Shown here in pieces: positions 49,401 to 63,200 of a stretch of DNA of 64,000 bases; position 1 is the first letter of the stretch; the number at the start of each line of letters is the position of its first letter. The stretch lies in the NCBI RefSeq assembly GCF_035083965.1, contig NC_089724.1:10472910-10536909 (forward strand), given 5' to 3'. A program made the translations under genes and the position numbers. The notes under the pieces are model-generated. The model worked only from the letters and a program-made list of their open reading frames with translations. It was not told the DNA's origin and ran no database searches. This stretch comes from Branchiostoma lanceolatum. Its lineage: Eukaryota; Chordata; Leptocardii; Amphioxiformes; Branchiostomatidae.

Positions 49401-52400
49401 CCCCGGTGGCTGATGGCGAGCGGGAAGGTTGAAGAAACGAGGAAGACGATCAAACGTGCTGCCAGAATGAACGGAGTTGTTATCCCAGACAAAGTGTATG
49501 ACCTCATCAAGGGAAACATCACCTCTGACAAGGTTACGGTTAATTACATTGTCATCACCTCGCAAAACAACTTTGCAGTATCACCATCCTTGTAGCATAA
49601 GTCAGCACGTACATAGAAAATTCTATTTTTCTCGGGTTTGAGCAAGTGTTTCTTTCTGATAGCTAGCTCTCAGTGTCAATAACTTTTCACACATCCTTAA
49701 GCTTAAAGCCAGGTATGATGCTCAGGAAATCATGATGATGTTACTTCCGCATGCTGGACTAAGTTTGTAATAGGAAAAGCTCATTGGAACACCATGAACA
49801 TTCACAGGATACCGAATCCGCCGAGATGATCGAACGACGGTTCTACAGCATTCTGGACCTTGTGCGCACGCCTACTATGAGGAAAAACACCATCATAACG
49901 GCGTTTACCTGGTGAGTTGTCCACTGTGTGCCTAGTCGTGACATTGTAGATAAAATTTACGTAGGATTTGATTACAGAAAACTGTATTTGTATTTGTTTT
50001 TATTGACAATGAAAACAATTCATTACACCGGGTCAGCCTAGGCAGCTCTATCTGGCAACGGCTGACCCACAAAAATACAGACGAATGGAGTAAAAAATCA
50101 CGTAAAGATGTTAATGCCTCATACCTTCGCGTTCTGATAACGTGCTGTACGTACCGTCCTTCTTAGGTTCGCTATCAATGCTATATACTTCGGCCTGTCC
50201 CTCGGCGCACCTGAGCTTCCTGGTGACCCCTACTTGAACTTCATCCTCGGCTCGTGCACGGAAATACTCGCCATCCTGCTGGCCTGGTCCACTATGGACA
50301 GGTGGGGGAGGAAACCACCTGTTATAGCATCCCTCATTCTGGCAGGTGTAAGCTGTGGAGCAACAGCGGCTGTACCGAAAGGTTAAAGCCTTGTTTTACT
50401 GTATGCCGAGTGCTCAGTTTTATAAAGAATATCAAAGAATATCATATAATCCGAAGTCACTCACTGGTCGTCTATCACATCAAACAGATCGTATAACTAA
50501 TCTGAATAGTAAAAATTTCGAATGTGACAAAATTGAGGACAAAACTGTCACTAAGGCCCCCGGTCTATGTGACCGTGACTGGATTTGTGTAACCCTTAAT
50601 TTCACAATTAGAATTTCATAGAAAATCTAAAAGTATGACTGAAACACGAAAAGTGTAAAATAAATGTTTTAAATTTTATCTATGACATTCGTTGAGCGAT
50701 CTGTTAAATATTAGGTCGCAGCGACGTCTTATGGAATGGAGGTGAAGTTAGATTACAATGTTTTTCCCTTACTAATAACATTCTTTTGTCTATCCCAGAT
50801 TTGTGGAAAGTCTCCACCGGCCTTGCCATCGTTGGTAGGTTTGGGGTGAGCGTGACGTACGCTATCCTCCCGGTGTACTCAGCAGAAGTCTTCCCCACCG
50901 TTGTGAGGTAAGTGACTGTGATTCCCCAGAAAGGTTGTGAAACAAATCACAAAACCACTATAACAAAATATTTCTCTCACCAGTAATGGCCTTATGCGAA
51001 GAAGTAGGGATCTGTGTACTGACAAGCTACTATACATATATTATAAACAGTTTAGTCTTAAGTAGACTGAGTCTGTGGTCCAGGCACATCAGATTGTGTG
51101 TGTTTGGTGTTTATGGGGTGTGTATGGGATGGCTTGTTGCAAAAATATCCTTCTGCAGGAAGCTATTGTACCATTTCTTCATTAATTTTGCAAATGATAT
51201 CGATGTCAAAACTAACATAATCTATGATATTCACCTTTATCCAACATACATATATATATGCATGTTTCACTAGTATGGATATGCCAATATTTACCACTAA
51301 GGAATCATAAAATTTGATTTTCATGATATGAATTATTTGAATCAATTGATGTTCCTTTCTAACCAAGCTACATGTATGTAACGAGTATGAAGTTCCTGTC
51401 ATTCAGCACAATTGATAGATAATTTTTCCTCATCAATCATGCCAATAACGTCCTAATTTGCATGATTAACGTACTATTGCGGTGAACTTCATCAACGTTA
51501 CTGGCAGGCCAAAAGTTATACAAATCCATTCTTCCCGACTTATCCTGTTTCAAAGTCTGGAACTGAAACGCCCCTGCAGTTCCAAAAAAAGCTGCTAGAG
51601 GGCCCAAACTTGTGACAATTGCTTGCCGAGAACACGAGATGTCAAAGTCGAACGTTCTGCTGCTGTGACAAGGAAAACCGCCAGGGAGCGCAAAGCCTAA
51701 TAATTTATTCGATACGACTTGACCTAACCACATACCAAGTTTCATGACAATTCATCCTTAGCTTCTTGAGTGATGCTGCTAAACCCCGTGCATGCATACA
51801 AACTTACGTACCTACAAACGCTATCAAAAACATAACCTTTTCGGCGAAGATGATAACGGAGAATTAACATACACATCTACTCCACCAGGAACATGGGAAT
51901 CGGCACAGTCTCCATGCTGGCTCGAGCTGGTGGGATCCTCGCCCCGTTCGTGGCTCTGTTGGGGGAGTACTGGGCCCCCCTCCCCCTCCTCACCTTCGGC
52001 ATCCTGAGCTTCCTGGACGGAGTCGCCATCTTGGCTCTGCCCGAGACACTGGGCGTCCCGTTACCTAACACACTGGAGGATGCTGAGAACTTCAAAAGGT
52101 GCCGTTATATCCAAAGTTTTTAGTAATCGACTGCCTGTACGTACTAGATCTTTGTATGTTTTGTAAAACCATCCAGAGTGTACATGACCGCTTGTGCCCC
52201 CCGGCTATAACTAGATTGAGCATTCATCACTCCGCCTGGACCTTGCACTAATATACGTCACTCCACGTGTAAAATTAGTCAAACTTGGCATGTTTTCAAA
52301 ATCAGGAAAGAGAAGACTACACCGCCATTCTGCTGACAATGTATATTCAAAGGTGCGCTATTTTCTTCGCCTTGCCGATTGTAGGCACGATATACAGACA

Positions 52401-52613
52401 CAGATACAGAGTGCTGACTGCGATAATTTTTCCTTTGAATATACGAACACAAACTTTGCTACGAAATATTGATGATGCTTCATCATGAACACTGTTCTGT
52501 TCCTACCCTACAGCACGAAGGACAAACGGACCGAGACGCTGCTGACGGGAAAATCGGAAGAAAAACCAACACTATCACTGGCTAAGATTGTTGAGAGAGT
52601 TACTACACTTTAG
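43424..52613 (+). CDS. SLC22-family organic ion transporter, gene I, 10 exons, 566 aa
   Basis: Plasma-membrane carrier of the SLC22 family (organic cation/anion/zwitterion transporters, 12 spans). Exons: 43424-43810, 47232-47335, 47846-48000, 48806-48974, 49385-49532, 49808-49911, 50167-50381, 50799-50907, 51889-52098 and 52514-52613, total 1701 nt. Family features: FGRFQK start and span 1 (about 20-45), then a large extracellular loop with several cysteines and N-glycosylation sites (NGS, NVT, NRT). DRFGRRP follows span 2 (163-169), PESPRWL precedes the central loop (275-281), and DRWGRKPP lies in the second half (400-407). Exon 1 could start earlier at an upstream ATG in frame, but MDYETIL matches gene J. 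Intron 1 is 3.4 kb and rich in MITEs. Substrate unknown. Confidence 0.9.
44026..44108. repeat. Short fold-back element in gene I intron 1
   Basis: A single imperfect hairpin of about 40-bp arms, left TAGCCTGCATGTTAGACC, right its near complement ending GGCTAC, meeting at CCGG. It has the size and shape of a MITE end-to-end. Confidence 0.6.
44280..45366. mobile_element. Non-autonomous DNA transposon (1.09 kb) in gene I intron 1
   Basis: The terminal inverted repeat TAACGTTGGGTAAC is followed on both sides by AAATTCGGGATTTTTC. On the right a 20-bp stretch separates the two blocks. No transposase is seen, and the target duplication cannot be fixed. Confidence 0.65.
46195..46265. repeat. AACCTCCTTG inverted-repeat cluster
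   Basis: AACCTCCTTGCCC occurs twice, with an intervening inverted CCAAGGAGGTT. It is related to the palindrome in gene D intron 1 (20,750-20,800) and to a half site at 46,851. A run of 15 C follows farther on at 46,642-46,656. Confidence 0.5.
48059..48438. mobile_element. MITE with 27-bp inverted ends in gene I intron 3
   Basis: The ends are ACCTTTCTCACGCGGCGGAC (48,063) and its complement (to 48,434), extended outward by TATA on both sides, suggesting TA target preference as in Tc1/mariner-type elements. There is no coding capacity; open frames inside have no domain. Confidence 0.75.
48714..48787. mobile_element. MITE end fragment touching SLC22 exon 4
   Basis: It contains CGGACGAAAATTGATGCGCG and ends ATATCAACATGGCC, the end of the MITE family seen at 25,131, 38,463 and 39,246. 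Its end lies only 18 bases before the exon 4 start (48,806), so the polypyrimidine tract and acceptor directly follow it. Confidence 0.65.
49985..50085 (-). mobile_element. 3' end of a non-LTR retrotransposon in gene I intron 6
   Basis: Read on the minus strand it has GTGGGTCAGCCGTTGCCAGA and ends with AATAAAAACAAATACAAATA, a 3' tail typical of CR1/L2-type elements. It is a short fragment, no ORF. Confidence 0.5.
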
Positions 52614-55600
52614 AGGACGGACGCAGCGTGTTATTAAACCTTTTCATCCGTATGACATCACTGCATATGAACATACAGTCAAACTCCCATTAATGCAACG
52701 TGTATCAGGTACACTCCGGTGAAAATCAGGAACATACATATTTGGCTTTTCGGGCCTTTGGATGCAATTTACTGTGTTTATTTTCTTAGACTGATTACTA
52801 TGGTCAATTGAAATACACGGTAAAGCATGATCATGATATGATCATATTATTATGCAAATATATACGATTGAAAGTACGATAAAAGGACCAAATGTTTGAA
52901 ATATTAGTGAATGATACAACGTGAATAAACTGTAACACATGCGTCAGTTGGGAGATGTTTGCTTTGCTCTTTCTACATTCTATACAAACCGACCACCATT
53001 TGACAGCATATCGTAGAAAACTGTGTCATGAATTGACGAACCACACGGACAGATGCACACAGCTTTGCAAAATAGTAGGTTTGAGAGATCTCTAGTGCAG
53101 CACCTCCCAGGTATGCAAAGTTTAGATATACAGGAGTTTATTTGTTTATTTGTTTATTCATTTATTCATTTGGCATGCATTGTATTTACAAACATGCCAG
53201 GGTTGCCCAACTAGCTTAAGCTATTACAAAGGGCAACCCTGGGAGAAAAACGTTATCATTACAAATAACATACATAATCATTTCATTAAGCACACATAGA
53301 AATCACTACCAAATTAATTAAGAGGTTGACATACGTATTTACAATTATATACACGAATTAACTATTTTAGACAGTGTAGAGTAAAACTTCTTACATTCTA
53401 TTGAAATACTTGCGTGTAATCATAATGTTAACAGCTAGTGTCGCATAGAAGTGTATACATATGTATATTAACTTAGACCAAGAACGGGTCTCCTAGGGAG
53501 GCCCAAGCTTTTCCTCTGAAGGAGGATACAGAGGTAGCTGTACGTGTTTCTGGTGGAAGCAAGTTCCAGAGTTTGGTAGCCCTGTGGAAGAACGCTTTCT
53601 GAGTCCTAACGCTTTTGGGAGTTTGCACAGAGAGGTTATTTCCATTTCGGAGGGGATATCTGGAGTCTATGGAAGATGATCTTGTTGTTGGTAGAAGACT
53701 GAGTAGGTGGGGTGGGCAGTGTCCGTTCATGAGTTTGAAGAGGGTGGTGACTGTGTGGAATTTACGGCGGAAGGTGAGTGAGGGAAGACATAGTTGGGAG
53801 TAGACGGTTCGGTAGGAAGGGTAAGGGATTCCACGGTGTCCACTTATCATTCTAGCTGATCGGTGCTGGACAGATTCAACTGATCTTGCATCGCGTGCGG
53901 TGAGGCCTGACCATACTATGTCAGCATATTCTAAAACTGGTCTTATTATGATCTTGTATAGCTGTAGTAGAATGTTCTTGGGCACCTTCTTCCGTAGAGC
54001 ACAGAGCATTCCAGCCGTTCGTCTTGCCTTGTTTGTTGTGGCTTCAGCGTGCAAAGACCATGTGAGCTTGCAGGTTAAGGTCACGCCCAGGTGTTTGTGG
54101 CTGTAAACAACCTGCAGAATAGTACCGGCTAGGATAACTGGGGGGATCCTTTGTGGAAGGGGACGGGTAGTGAGAAACATAACTTTGCATTTGTCTCCGT
54201 TGGCCTCGAGTTTCCAGCTTTGTAGCCAGTCTGATACAGTGGCAAGGTCTTTGTTCAGTGAGTCTACAACAGTATTGATAGAACGGTGAGCTGCTGTGAG
54301 TGAGGTATCATCTGCGAACAAGTTCGCCACACAGGTTGTACATCTGGAGGGCAGATCGTTTATGTATAAAATGAAAAGTGTAGGTCCTAAAACAGAGCCC
54401 TGTGGGACTCCAGCAAGGGGGGTCTTCCAGTCAGATGTTGCGCCATTGACAACCACTCGTTGACGTCGTTCTGTAAGGTAACTCTGGAACCACTCAAGAA
54501 CCCGTCCACGAATTCCGTATCCTTCCAGTTTGGCTAAGAGGCCGTTGTACCAGACTTTATCAAAAGCCTTTCGTAGGTCCAAGAATACGCAGCCAACCAC
54601 CTCTCCTTTGTCAATGGCTTTGGTCCACTCGTCAACAAGTCGGACCAGTTGAAGAGTTGTGTTGTCCTGCGCTCGAAATCCACTTTGATACTGTGTCAGC
54701 ATTGGACGAATGTGTTCCATTAGGCGTTTGATATACAGGAGTGCATCATACTGGGGGATTTCGGGGTTGAGATCTGTTTGGACGTCTCTTTTCAGGGTGG
54801 CGGGATTATGTACCCGGGGTGAATTATGTTAACCTTAAAAGACTCTTGAAATGACCGAAAAGAACGATATACCAGATTTTACTCTATTATGTATTTTGTA
54901 CCATGTGTGTGCAATGATATATTTTTATAGATTTGTTACAAAAAACAAACCTTGAAACTGACATATTTCTTTAACATTACGGCCAGTTGGGGGCATATTG
55001 GCGTCTAATGGCACCAATCATGGAGCCAATATTAGGGTCTTAAGTTCGCAGCTAGATCGCGGCATTTTACCTCTTTAACGTTGTTTTTATCGCAATTTCA
55101 AGCGACACACTGGCGGCGATAGGGCGACAAGCTGGCGTTTGTGCACGGCACGTTGGCGGTAGCCATTGGCAAGCTGCCGCCAACGTGCCGCCGTCCGGTG
55201 AGATCTGGGCTTTACATAATGGAGAGAAATCAAATAAATATTTAGTTTTCCTGGCACGGTTTGTCGAATGTAAACACCTCCTCCTCAATATTCACCGTTG
55301 AGCGATATAAAATGCTCCACTTGGACCTTGCACTCATCTTTCTCACTTCACGTCTAAAATTGGTTAAACTTGGCATATTTTCAGAAACGAGTGTTATCAA
55401 GGTTAGTTGGGAAGCCTCATGATTTAACGTAATTGGTAATCCGCTCAGAGAATTTAACATAATCCTCAATCGGCGGAGAAAATGTTGCGTAATTCGTAAT
55501 CACTACCACTCCCACCCCCATGCAGGCCCTCAGGTAGCCCTCAGGTATATACAGTAGGCGCACCTGCTGTTTTCGCGGTCCGGTGAACTCATGACCTCAG

Positions 55601-55647
55601 ATGTTGCGTCGTCTGCTCAATAATCGGCCAGAAACCAAGAAGTCGCC
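52614..55647. other. Spacer between the two SLC22 genes
   Basis: It contains a retrotransposon (53,136-54,745), a GC-rich hairpin with 14-bp arms (55,146-55,159 and 55,177-55,190), and a repeat shared with gene I intron 9 (52,225-52,300 against 55,315-55,385, GGACCTTGCACT and AAACTTGGCAT blocks). The last 150 bases upstream of gene J have no clear core promoter element. Confidence 0.55.
53136..54745 (-). mobile_element. 5'-truncated non-LTR retrotransposon with most of the reverse transcriptase
   Basis: An uninterrupted frame at 53,473-54,720 (415 aa) reads as a LINE reverse transcriptase: YQSGFRAQDNT, FLDLRKAFDKVW, GVPQGSVLGPTLFILYINDL, and the active-site FADD, followed by the YKHLGV-like and RPVLEYADIVW tail motifs and a stop. 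The 3' region ends in an (AAATAAAC/AAATGAAT)n tail near 53,136-53,170. The endonuclease and RT N-terminus are missing. The frame has no stop, so the insertion is young. Group: CR1/Jockey-like. Confidence 0.88.
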
Positions 55648-56985
55648 ATGGAGTACCGGTACCGGAGAATCATACACGAAATTGGAGAATTCGGCCGTTT
55701 TCAGAAAAGTGTTGCATTCTGTTTAGCTGTTCTAGCTGTCCCTCACGCAATGCATGTTCTCTCTATGGCTTTTCTCGGCGCCCTACCTGAGCACCATTGC
55801 CGACTGCCTGCTGTGTCCACCCCCGACGATTTCCCCCCATCATGGCAGGACCAACTGGGCAGTTTCAACGGTAGCATACCACTGGAACTAGACGCTAGTG
55901 GGGAGTCCGGGAGGTACAGTAGATGCCAACAGTTCAACTTAACTGATGGTTTGAACGGGACTTCGGAGAACAGAACACTCCAACACTGTACAGACGGCTG
56001 GGTGTACGATCGCAGCCATTACGGAACGAGCATCGTTACCCAAGTGAGTATCTGATTGAAATACTATGAAACACAGGACAAAGTGGAGAGATTTGAAGAA
56101 AGACCGGTTGCAGCTGCAGAGTGGTCAGACCACTGCAGCAGCAGAACACATTGGACTACGTAAGGGTTAAGCACCTGTTTTGCCCTCCCTTTCGCATTGT
56201 TTGTGACAAATTCAAATAGAATAATAAAACAAACAAAAACAGTTAAAGGCATGTCAACAGTCTTGATCTTTGCACCGACCAACATCGGAAATTGTGGGCA
56301 CCAGAATGCTTATTACGAATGATCACGTTATACATGTATGGACGTTATAATTATCATGGCGTCCTAGTTTACCGTGATAAAGGATAACATGTCAAGTGGC
56401 ATTATTAGGGGTTCATTACAGATGAAAATTGCACTGAAAACCCCGGGACCTTAACTGAAAGCTGCCTTTTTCGATGAAGAACACACACACACACACTCAA
56501 ACACACACACCAGCCAACCTTCCCCTGTCAACAGCCGCGGTCAAAAGATCACATCCAATTTTTTAAAAAGCGAATAGTTATAGCTCTATACCAACCAGCC
56601 ACTTGCTTGCCAATAGGCCTTTTTATTGTATTGTAATGTTTTGTTCACACCAGTCGACCCCCAATAACCTGAAGGCAAATATTCTCATTTCAAGGATAGG
56701 CTCTTATTTGCCGTTTGCTCAATACCTGAAGAGCAAATATGCTTAGCCTCAGCCCTGGTCAGCTGGTTGCCGTGTCAGCACAACCCTTCCTTAGTTGGTA
56801 GGTGATGCGTAAATAGCAACTGTGCACTGCAAAAGTGAATCGTCACATGCACAGTGCGACATGGGGCCTAGCTGGGCATACATATCTGGGGACAACCAGG
56901 GAAGATTGAAGTGTTAACCGTTCTTTGCAGTTGAAGTTACAAAAACATGCAACTGTAACTTATAATGGGAAAGCACACACACACG

Positions 56986-57043
<58 letters not shown>

Positions 57044-57160
57044 GACACTCACGCACTACGCACGCACACACACACACACAAACACACACGCAAACACACA
57101 CACAAACACAAACACACGCACCGAGCACGCACATACGCGCACACGCACACACACACGCAA

Positions 57161-57225
<65 letters not shown>

Positions 57226-60200
57226 AACACACACACACACACACAACAGAGAACAAGAACCTTATAGCTAAAAGTATACATACTACATAATGTTAACCCA
57301 ATTCTACAGAATGATATATGTTATCATAAGTGTCTGCGGTCTCAGTCAGTTTTCTACCCTTTGCAGTTTGACCTGGTGTGTGACCGAGCTTGGTTGAGAG
57401 AATTTGCTCAGTCGGTCCACATGCTGGGCTTCAGCTTCGGTGCCATCACATCAGGAACCCTTTCGGACAGGTGGGACTGTCGTGTTGAGGCTGTTAACGT
57501 TCATACGGAGATCTGTTCCGTTTAGCAATAGATGAAGACATGTACATGTATAAACACAGGGCACGTGTGTTAAGCACTGAGCGCGCCTACCATGCATAGA
57601 AAACAAACAAATGAACAAGAAGATAAATAAATACCATATTGGTAACCATGAAATTTCACATTTGGATTTTCAGATTTTTCTTATGAGATCATTTGCATGA
57701 GCGAATCGACCATAGACATCCATATTTGCCAAGATGAAAATTTGAAGAAACGCACTGAGTCTGACCGAACCCATCATAAGGATTTAATATTGATGACGCG
57801 AGGATCAACTTTCATTACTTAGGTACGGCAGGCGTCCAACTCTTCTATGGTGCATCTTCCTCCTGGTGGCGTTCAGTGTGACGTCAGCTTTCTCGCCCAA
57901 CTACATCGTCTTCGTCATCCTGAAGTTTCTACTCGGAGCAGTCAACGTGTCCATCTACTACACAGCCTTTGTGCTAGGTACATGCAGATCTTTTTAAACG
58001 GCCAAGTTGTCCAAGAATGTACTTGGAAGATATAATGTTTTGACATTAAACGTCTTATAAGGTTGGATAGATAGGACATTTGTATTGTGGAGAAAGCAAC
58101 ATACATCTGCTGATTTGGATTTAGTTCAACAGTACCGACTTTATACAATATGCCTATCAAATCATCCATGGCTATTTGGTTAGTCCCTCTCTCAATATAA
58201 TTTTCACATTTCTATCCCTACTGATACTGCATTTTGATCTTCTTAGCAACTAGTCTACAGACGATATCTAAGCGTTATTTTTGTTTCCTTGAACAGGTAT
58301 GGAGGTTTTGGACCACTCTAAGCACACGATGTTTGGGATGTCCATGTACCTGTTCCTGGTCCTGGGATACATCGTACTTGGTGCCTTGGCTTACATCATC
58401 AGGGACTGGTGGAAACTACAGCTGGCGATTTCAGCTCCTTTCCTACTCTGCCTGAGCTACTGGTGGTAAACAGGTTATTTATTGTGACAGTTATAAAACG
58501 GAAGCTGCAATACATCAATTACATATCAGGTTTTACAAGTTAAAAAAAAACCCTCAAGATATCACATATAATACATTACACAAAACGTGTTACTGGTGGT
58601 AAACAGGTTCTTTATTGTTATAAAGCGGAAGCTGCAAATGCATCGATAACATATACGATTTTACAGGTTGAAAACACATCAAGATACTACATTTTTTTAG
58701 TTTATAACAAAGTCACACAACCCACTTGATACACACAACGTGGGCCGTGGGACATTTCATTATAGCCAATGCCAATAATGACCCATCAACAGTGATCGAT
58801 GTACGCAGTTGCCGTAGTACACTAGACACGCGGTGAATAGTTTCACCACATTAACAAATCACCTGAGAACAAAGTTCTTTGTACACAACCAGAGAGAATG
58901 CCTAGTCAACGTTTTGATGACCGCCTGTCACCTTCCACGGGGCCGACACTAGTCACTTTTGTTATTTCTATCCGCACTTTGAACACACTTTTCATTGCTC
59001 ACCTGTAGTTAGCTTTCGGTCATGAACTAGGTTGCTATCTCTATATTAACTTTTTTACAAAGCATGGAGAGAGTGGCTTGCTCTGCGATTATAGACAAAA
59101 GACCATGACATGCATTCGTGGTTGACGATGGCCGTGGCTTTCCATTAAAACATTTCACATTGAAGAACATTCAAGTCACCTGATCACGTTTAAGTAAAAC
59201 ATTGATACAGTATGCCCTATGGGTAAGGTAGAAGAATTTTATTACGCGACAATTGCAACAGGTACAATGTATGGCAACATGACAATCGAACTATAATAAT
59301 TTCTATTGTCTAACAATTCTAAAGAACTTATATGTCTTTGTCAGAAGAAATGAAACAGCCAGGTATCCAGGTATCGTAATAGAGGATCAGAAGAGATTGA
59401 CTGATAAACACATTTTAACGTAAAGGTGAAATGCCTGAAAAAATTATTATGGATGAATATATCGCTGCATGTTAGGAAGCGAAGGGTATGGTCTTTTTTT
59501 AAACCCCAAAAGATAGGGGAAGTTTATTGTGGCTGTTTGGCACTTATACCGACTTTGCCGTCAGGTTGTTGCCGGAGTCTCCGCGGTGGTTGATTGTTAC
59601 CGGGCGGATGGAAGACGCCAAAAGAGCCATCAAACGCGCGGCCAGAATGAACGGAGCTGACTTCCCGGATAAACTGTACCGTGAAATGGACTCCAACCTT
59701 ATCCAGGTGAGCATGAACACACACTCATAGAAGTTATAGAGAGAAACTTTACCCTAAATATCAAACACCATTCCCTTCCATTAGAATTGATAGAATTGTT
59801 TTGGGACAGGAATGCGAACTGATACTGAAATGAAGAACATTTTAATTTATTCTCTTCGTTCCAAGTAACGTTAACTCATTGTCGTTTTTGATAATCATAT
59901 GTTCTAAACTAAATGTGAGTGACGTCTAGCTATTGTGAGATCTGAGTTGATAATAAATAAAAGTCATGTTTTATATTTCATGATTATTAGAATCCATCTC
60001 AGCTAAAAGTATCTACTAGGTGATAATTGTCAACTCTAGACTACAGCCTGCTCAGTCACTGCATAGATCACATAATAGATGTATTTCCGAATAGAACGAT
60101 GGAAACGACGAAAAAGGAAGAAGAGAGCACAATCTGCTGGATCTGGTGCGCACACCCAACATCAGGAAAAACACGCTCATAGTTGGATTCACGTGGTGAG

Positions 60201-63200
60201 TAAAGAAGTACACGTTCTTCGAGCTCTGATCGTCTCCCTGTGTCTGTTGTACAATTCTTTGTCGTGCGTCATGTTACTTTAGAATTAAATTTCTTTATAT
60301 TAAAAGCCTTTTTCCTGACATCCCTCGTCATGCTATTAGATTGTTGTAAATAAACTAACTATATGCATATTTCGTAAATGACCCCTTTATTTTAGGAAAT
60401 ATGGATGTAGAAATCGCCAGTTTCTTTGACAATATGTTCTATTGAATAGATGGAGTATGATGCGTACTGCCTTCTCAGAGTCAGGAATTAGCAACGTAAA
60501 AAGAAATAAAAGTTTTCATGTCCTTTCCAGGTTTGTTATGATAGCTGTATACTTCGGCCTTTCACTCGGCGCACCAGAGCTCCCTGGCGACCCGTACGTG
60601 AACTTCATCGTGGGTTCCTGCATGGAGATTGTGGCTGTTGTGGTGGCCTGGTCCACCATGGACAGATGGGGGAGGAAGCCTCCTGTTATAGCGGCCTTCA
60701 TTGTCGCAGGAATAAGCTGTGGAGCCACTGCTGTTGTGCCAAAAGGTATAGAGATTCTTCAAATAATACCAAGCCGTATTCAAGCCAAGAACGATAGTTA
60801 GAGAAGATACAAGTACAGAGTGAAATATTCTATCTGCGAAAAATAACGTTACATCGCAAACAGAAACAGAGATACCTTTTAAACGCAACTTGATATAATT
60901 TTAGATAGCTAAACAGCTTTGGTTGTGTGTATCTATGGGTAACAGTGCCATGTGTACATAATTTATCAACTATTCTTCCTCAGAACTGTGGCAAGTGTCC
61001 ACCGGCTTATCAATGGTGGGCAAGCTTGGTGTCAGCGTTACGTACGCGATTTTCCCCGTGTACTCAGCAGAAGTCTTCCCAACAGTTGTCAGGTTCGTGA
61101 ACTATTCTAACGGAAACATGATAGGGTTTTAAATTTCGGTTGTGTGGCATTGGTACATTAGCCAGTCTAACTAGACTGGCCATGGGCTAAAAATGACGCG
61201 TTTCATTCAATTCAGAGATTCTAATCTCTCAGAGAATTACGCATACGTCATAGCACTACACTCCTTTGATTCTCAAATTAGTGTACAATGTATACCCTGC
61301 TTGGGGATTCCAGAAAATGAGCATTGCTATCCCTCAAAATGGTATGATGTCTGTCAATTGTAATAATTTACAAACAAACGTACTGGAATATATAACGTTA
61401 TATATATATATACATATGTATGTATGTATGTATGTTTGTATATATGTATGTACGTATGTATGTGTGTATGTATGAAAAAACTTATTTCTTATATGTTTTC
61501 TTTCGTAGAAATATGGGAATCGGAGTGGTCTCTATGATAGGCCGAGCTGGCGGGATCCTCGCCCCGTTCGTGGCTCTGTTGGCGGAGTACTGGGCCCCCC
61601 TCCCCCTCCTCACCTTCGGCATCCTGAGCTTCCTGGACGGAGTCGCCATCTTGGCTCTGCCCGAAACACTGGGCGTCCCGCTACCTAACACCCTGGAGGA
61701 TTCTGAGAACTTGAATAGGTATTGCTCACTCCTGTACTATTTTACATGAAATTCAGTTTCGCCTCATTGTTCTATCAGAATACAGACTTATCGTCTAGCC
61801 ACTTGCATTTTTTTTACCAAAGAGTAGTAGCCTGCATTAAATATAATGTCTAGAGACATTTCTTTGTTGTGTTGGTGGTGGAATCGATGGACTGTTGCCA
61901 AACATGGCTAAGTACGTATACGACGTTGCAGGTTTTTAGTTAGATATTGTACAGTACAGATGGATCTTGTAGCATTTTTAAGTTAAATGCCAGTGTTGGA
62001 AATACTTACATAAGTCAGCATGGGTGTTTTACCAGAGAGCAAAGGTCCATTAGGTGTAAACTATATATAGTCAGTATCTATCCTTGGTACTGGGTATGCC
62101 ATTTGTATGCACTGTTGATATGCTTAAAAGCAACGCTACTGTATGTGCACTGCAACGCTAGATATACTCAGTATCTGTCCTTGGTGCTAAATATGGCATC
62201 TTTATGTCATGCCTGGGCCTGATACGGGTGTTCCGGGCCGTGTGATAACTATCCGGATCACATAGGGTTCGGGAGGGTTATCACACAGGCTTCCATAGAA
62301 TATTTCGAACGCATTTCGAGCGCGCCGGTTGCGCGGCCGTCGGAAATTCGAATACCGGATTCGGAGATTGGAATAAATGTTGCTACAGTTTCTTGTTCGA
62401 GGACACAAAACTCCCTCAACTTCTGGCGCATTCCGCATTGAAATGTGTGTTTTCTCGGGTGGGTATGACCAAGGTATGACATAAATAAAATACAACACGT
62501 TGTATTCCGCATCACCCTCGGTCCCAGCCCTCCCGCGGGTCGGATCGCCCTCCGGCCTACGGCCGTCGGGCGATCCGACCCGCGGTCGGGCTGGTACCTC
62601 GGGTGATACGGAATACCCCGTGTTGTATTCTATATGTATGCACTGTTAGGATGCTAAAAAGCAATGGTACAATATTTCAGTGTAGTCAAGGTTTTCTATC
62701 AAATTGAATGGTTCTGACAGTATGTTCACAGTGCGAGAGGCAAATGATAATGAATGAGGAAATTCTGTAATTCTAGTGTTTCCATAATGGGACATTGATA
62801 CATGAAGCATATGTAATTTAAGGTAGGTGGAACATCAATAGATACAATATATGCAAAGATGGTCCTAATTTGCATAAATGTTTCAATTTTTAAGTTATTA
62901 CCCTATGCTAACTAACCACCTACCAAGCACAGCCGTTGTTCACTTTAGTATAATCTAGTAATTCATTCACGTGCACTCCATCTGCCTCCGGCCTCGAGCC
63001 AATAAACTGAAGTCACAAACCTGTTTTGACCTCAAGTAACCCCGCTCAAAGCAAATATATCCTTACAAGCACATCGCTAAGACAACATCAGGCTCCAACG
63101 TGCCATTTGCTCAATAGCTGAACAGCAGATACGTTTGTGTCCAGCCCCTGTCACTGAGCAGATCGCCGTGTCAGCAGTAACCTACGTTATCTTGTAGGTA

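Noticed and set aside
56925-57290. Several overlapping open frames of about 65-121 aa on both strands
   Set aside because: They run through the CA microsatellite and consist of His-Thr or Cys-Val dipeptide repeats; pure composition effect.
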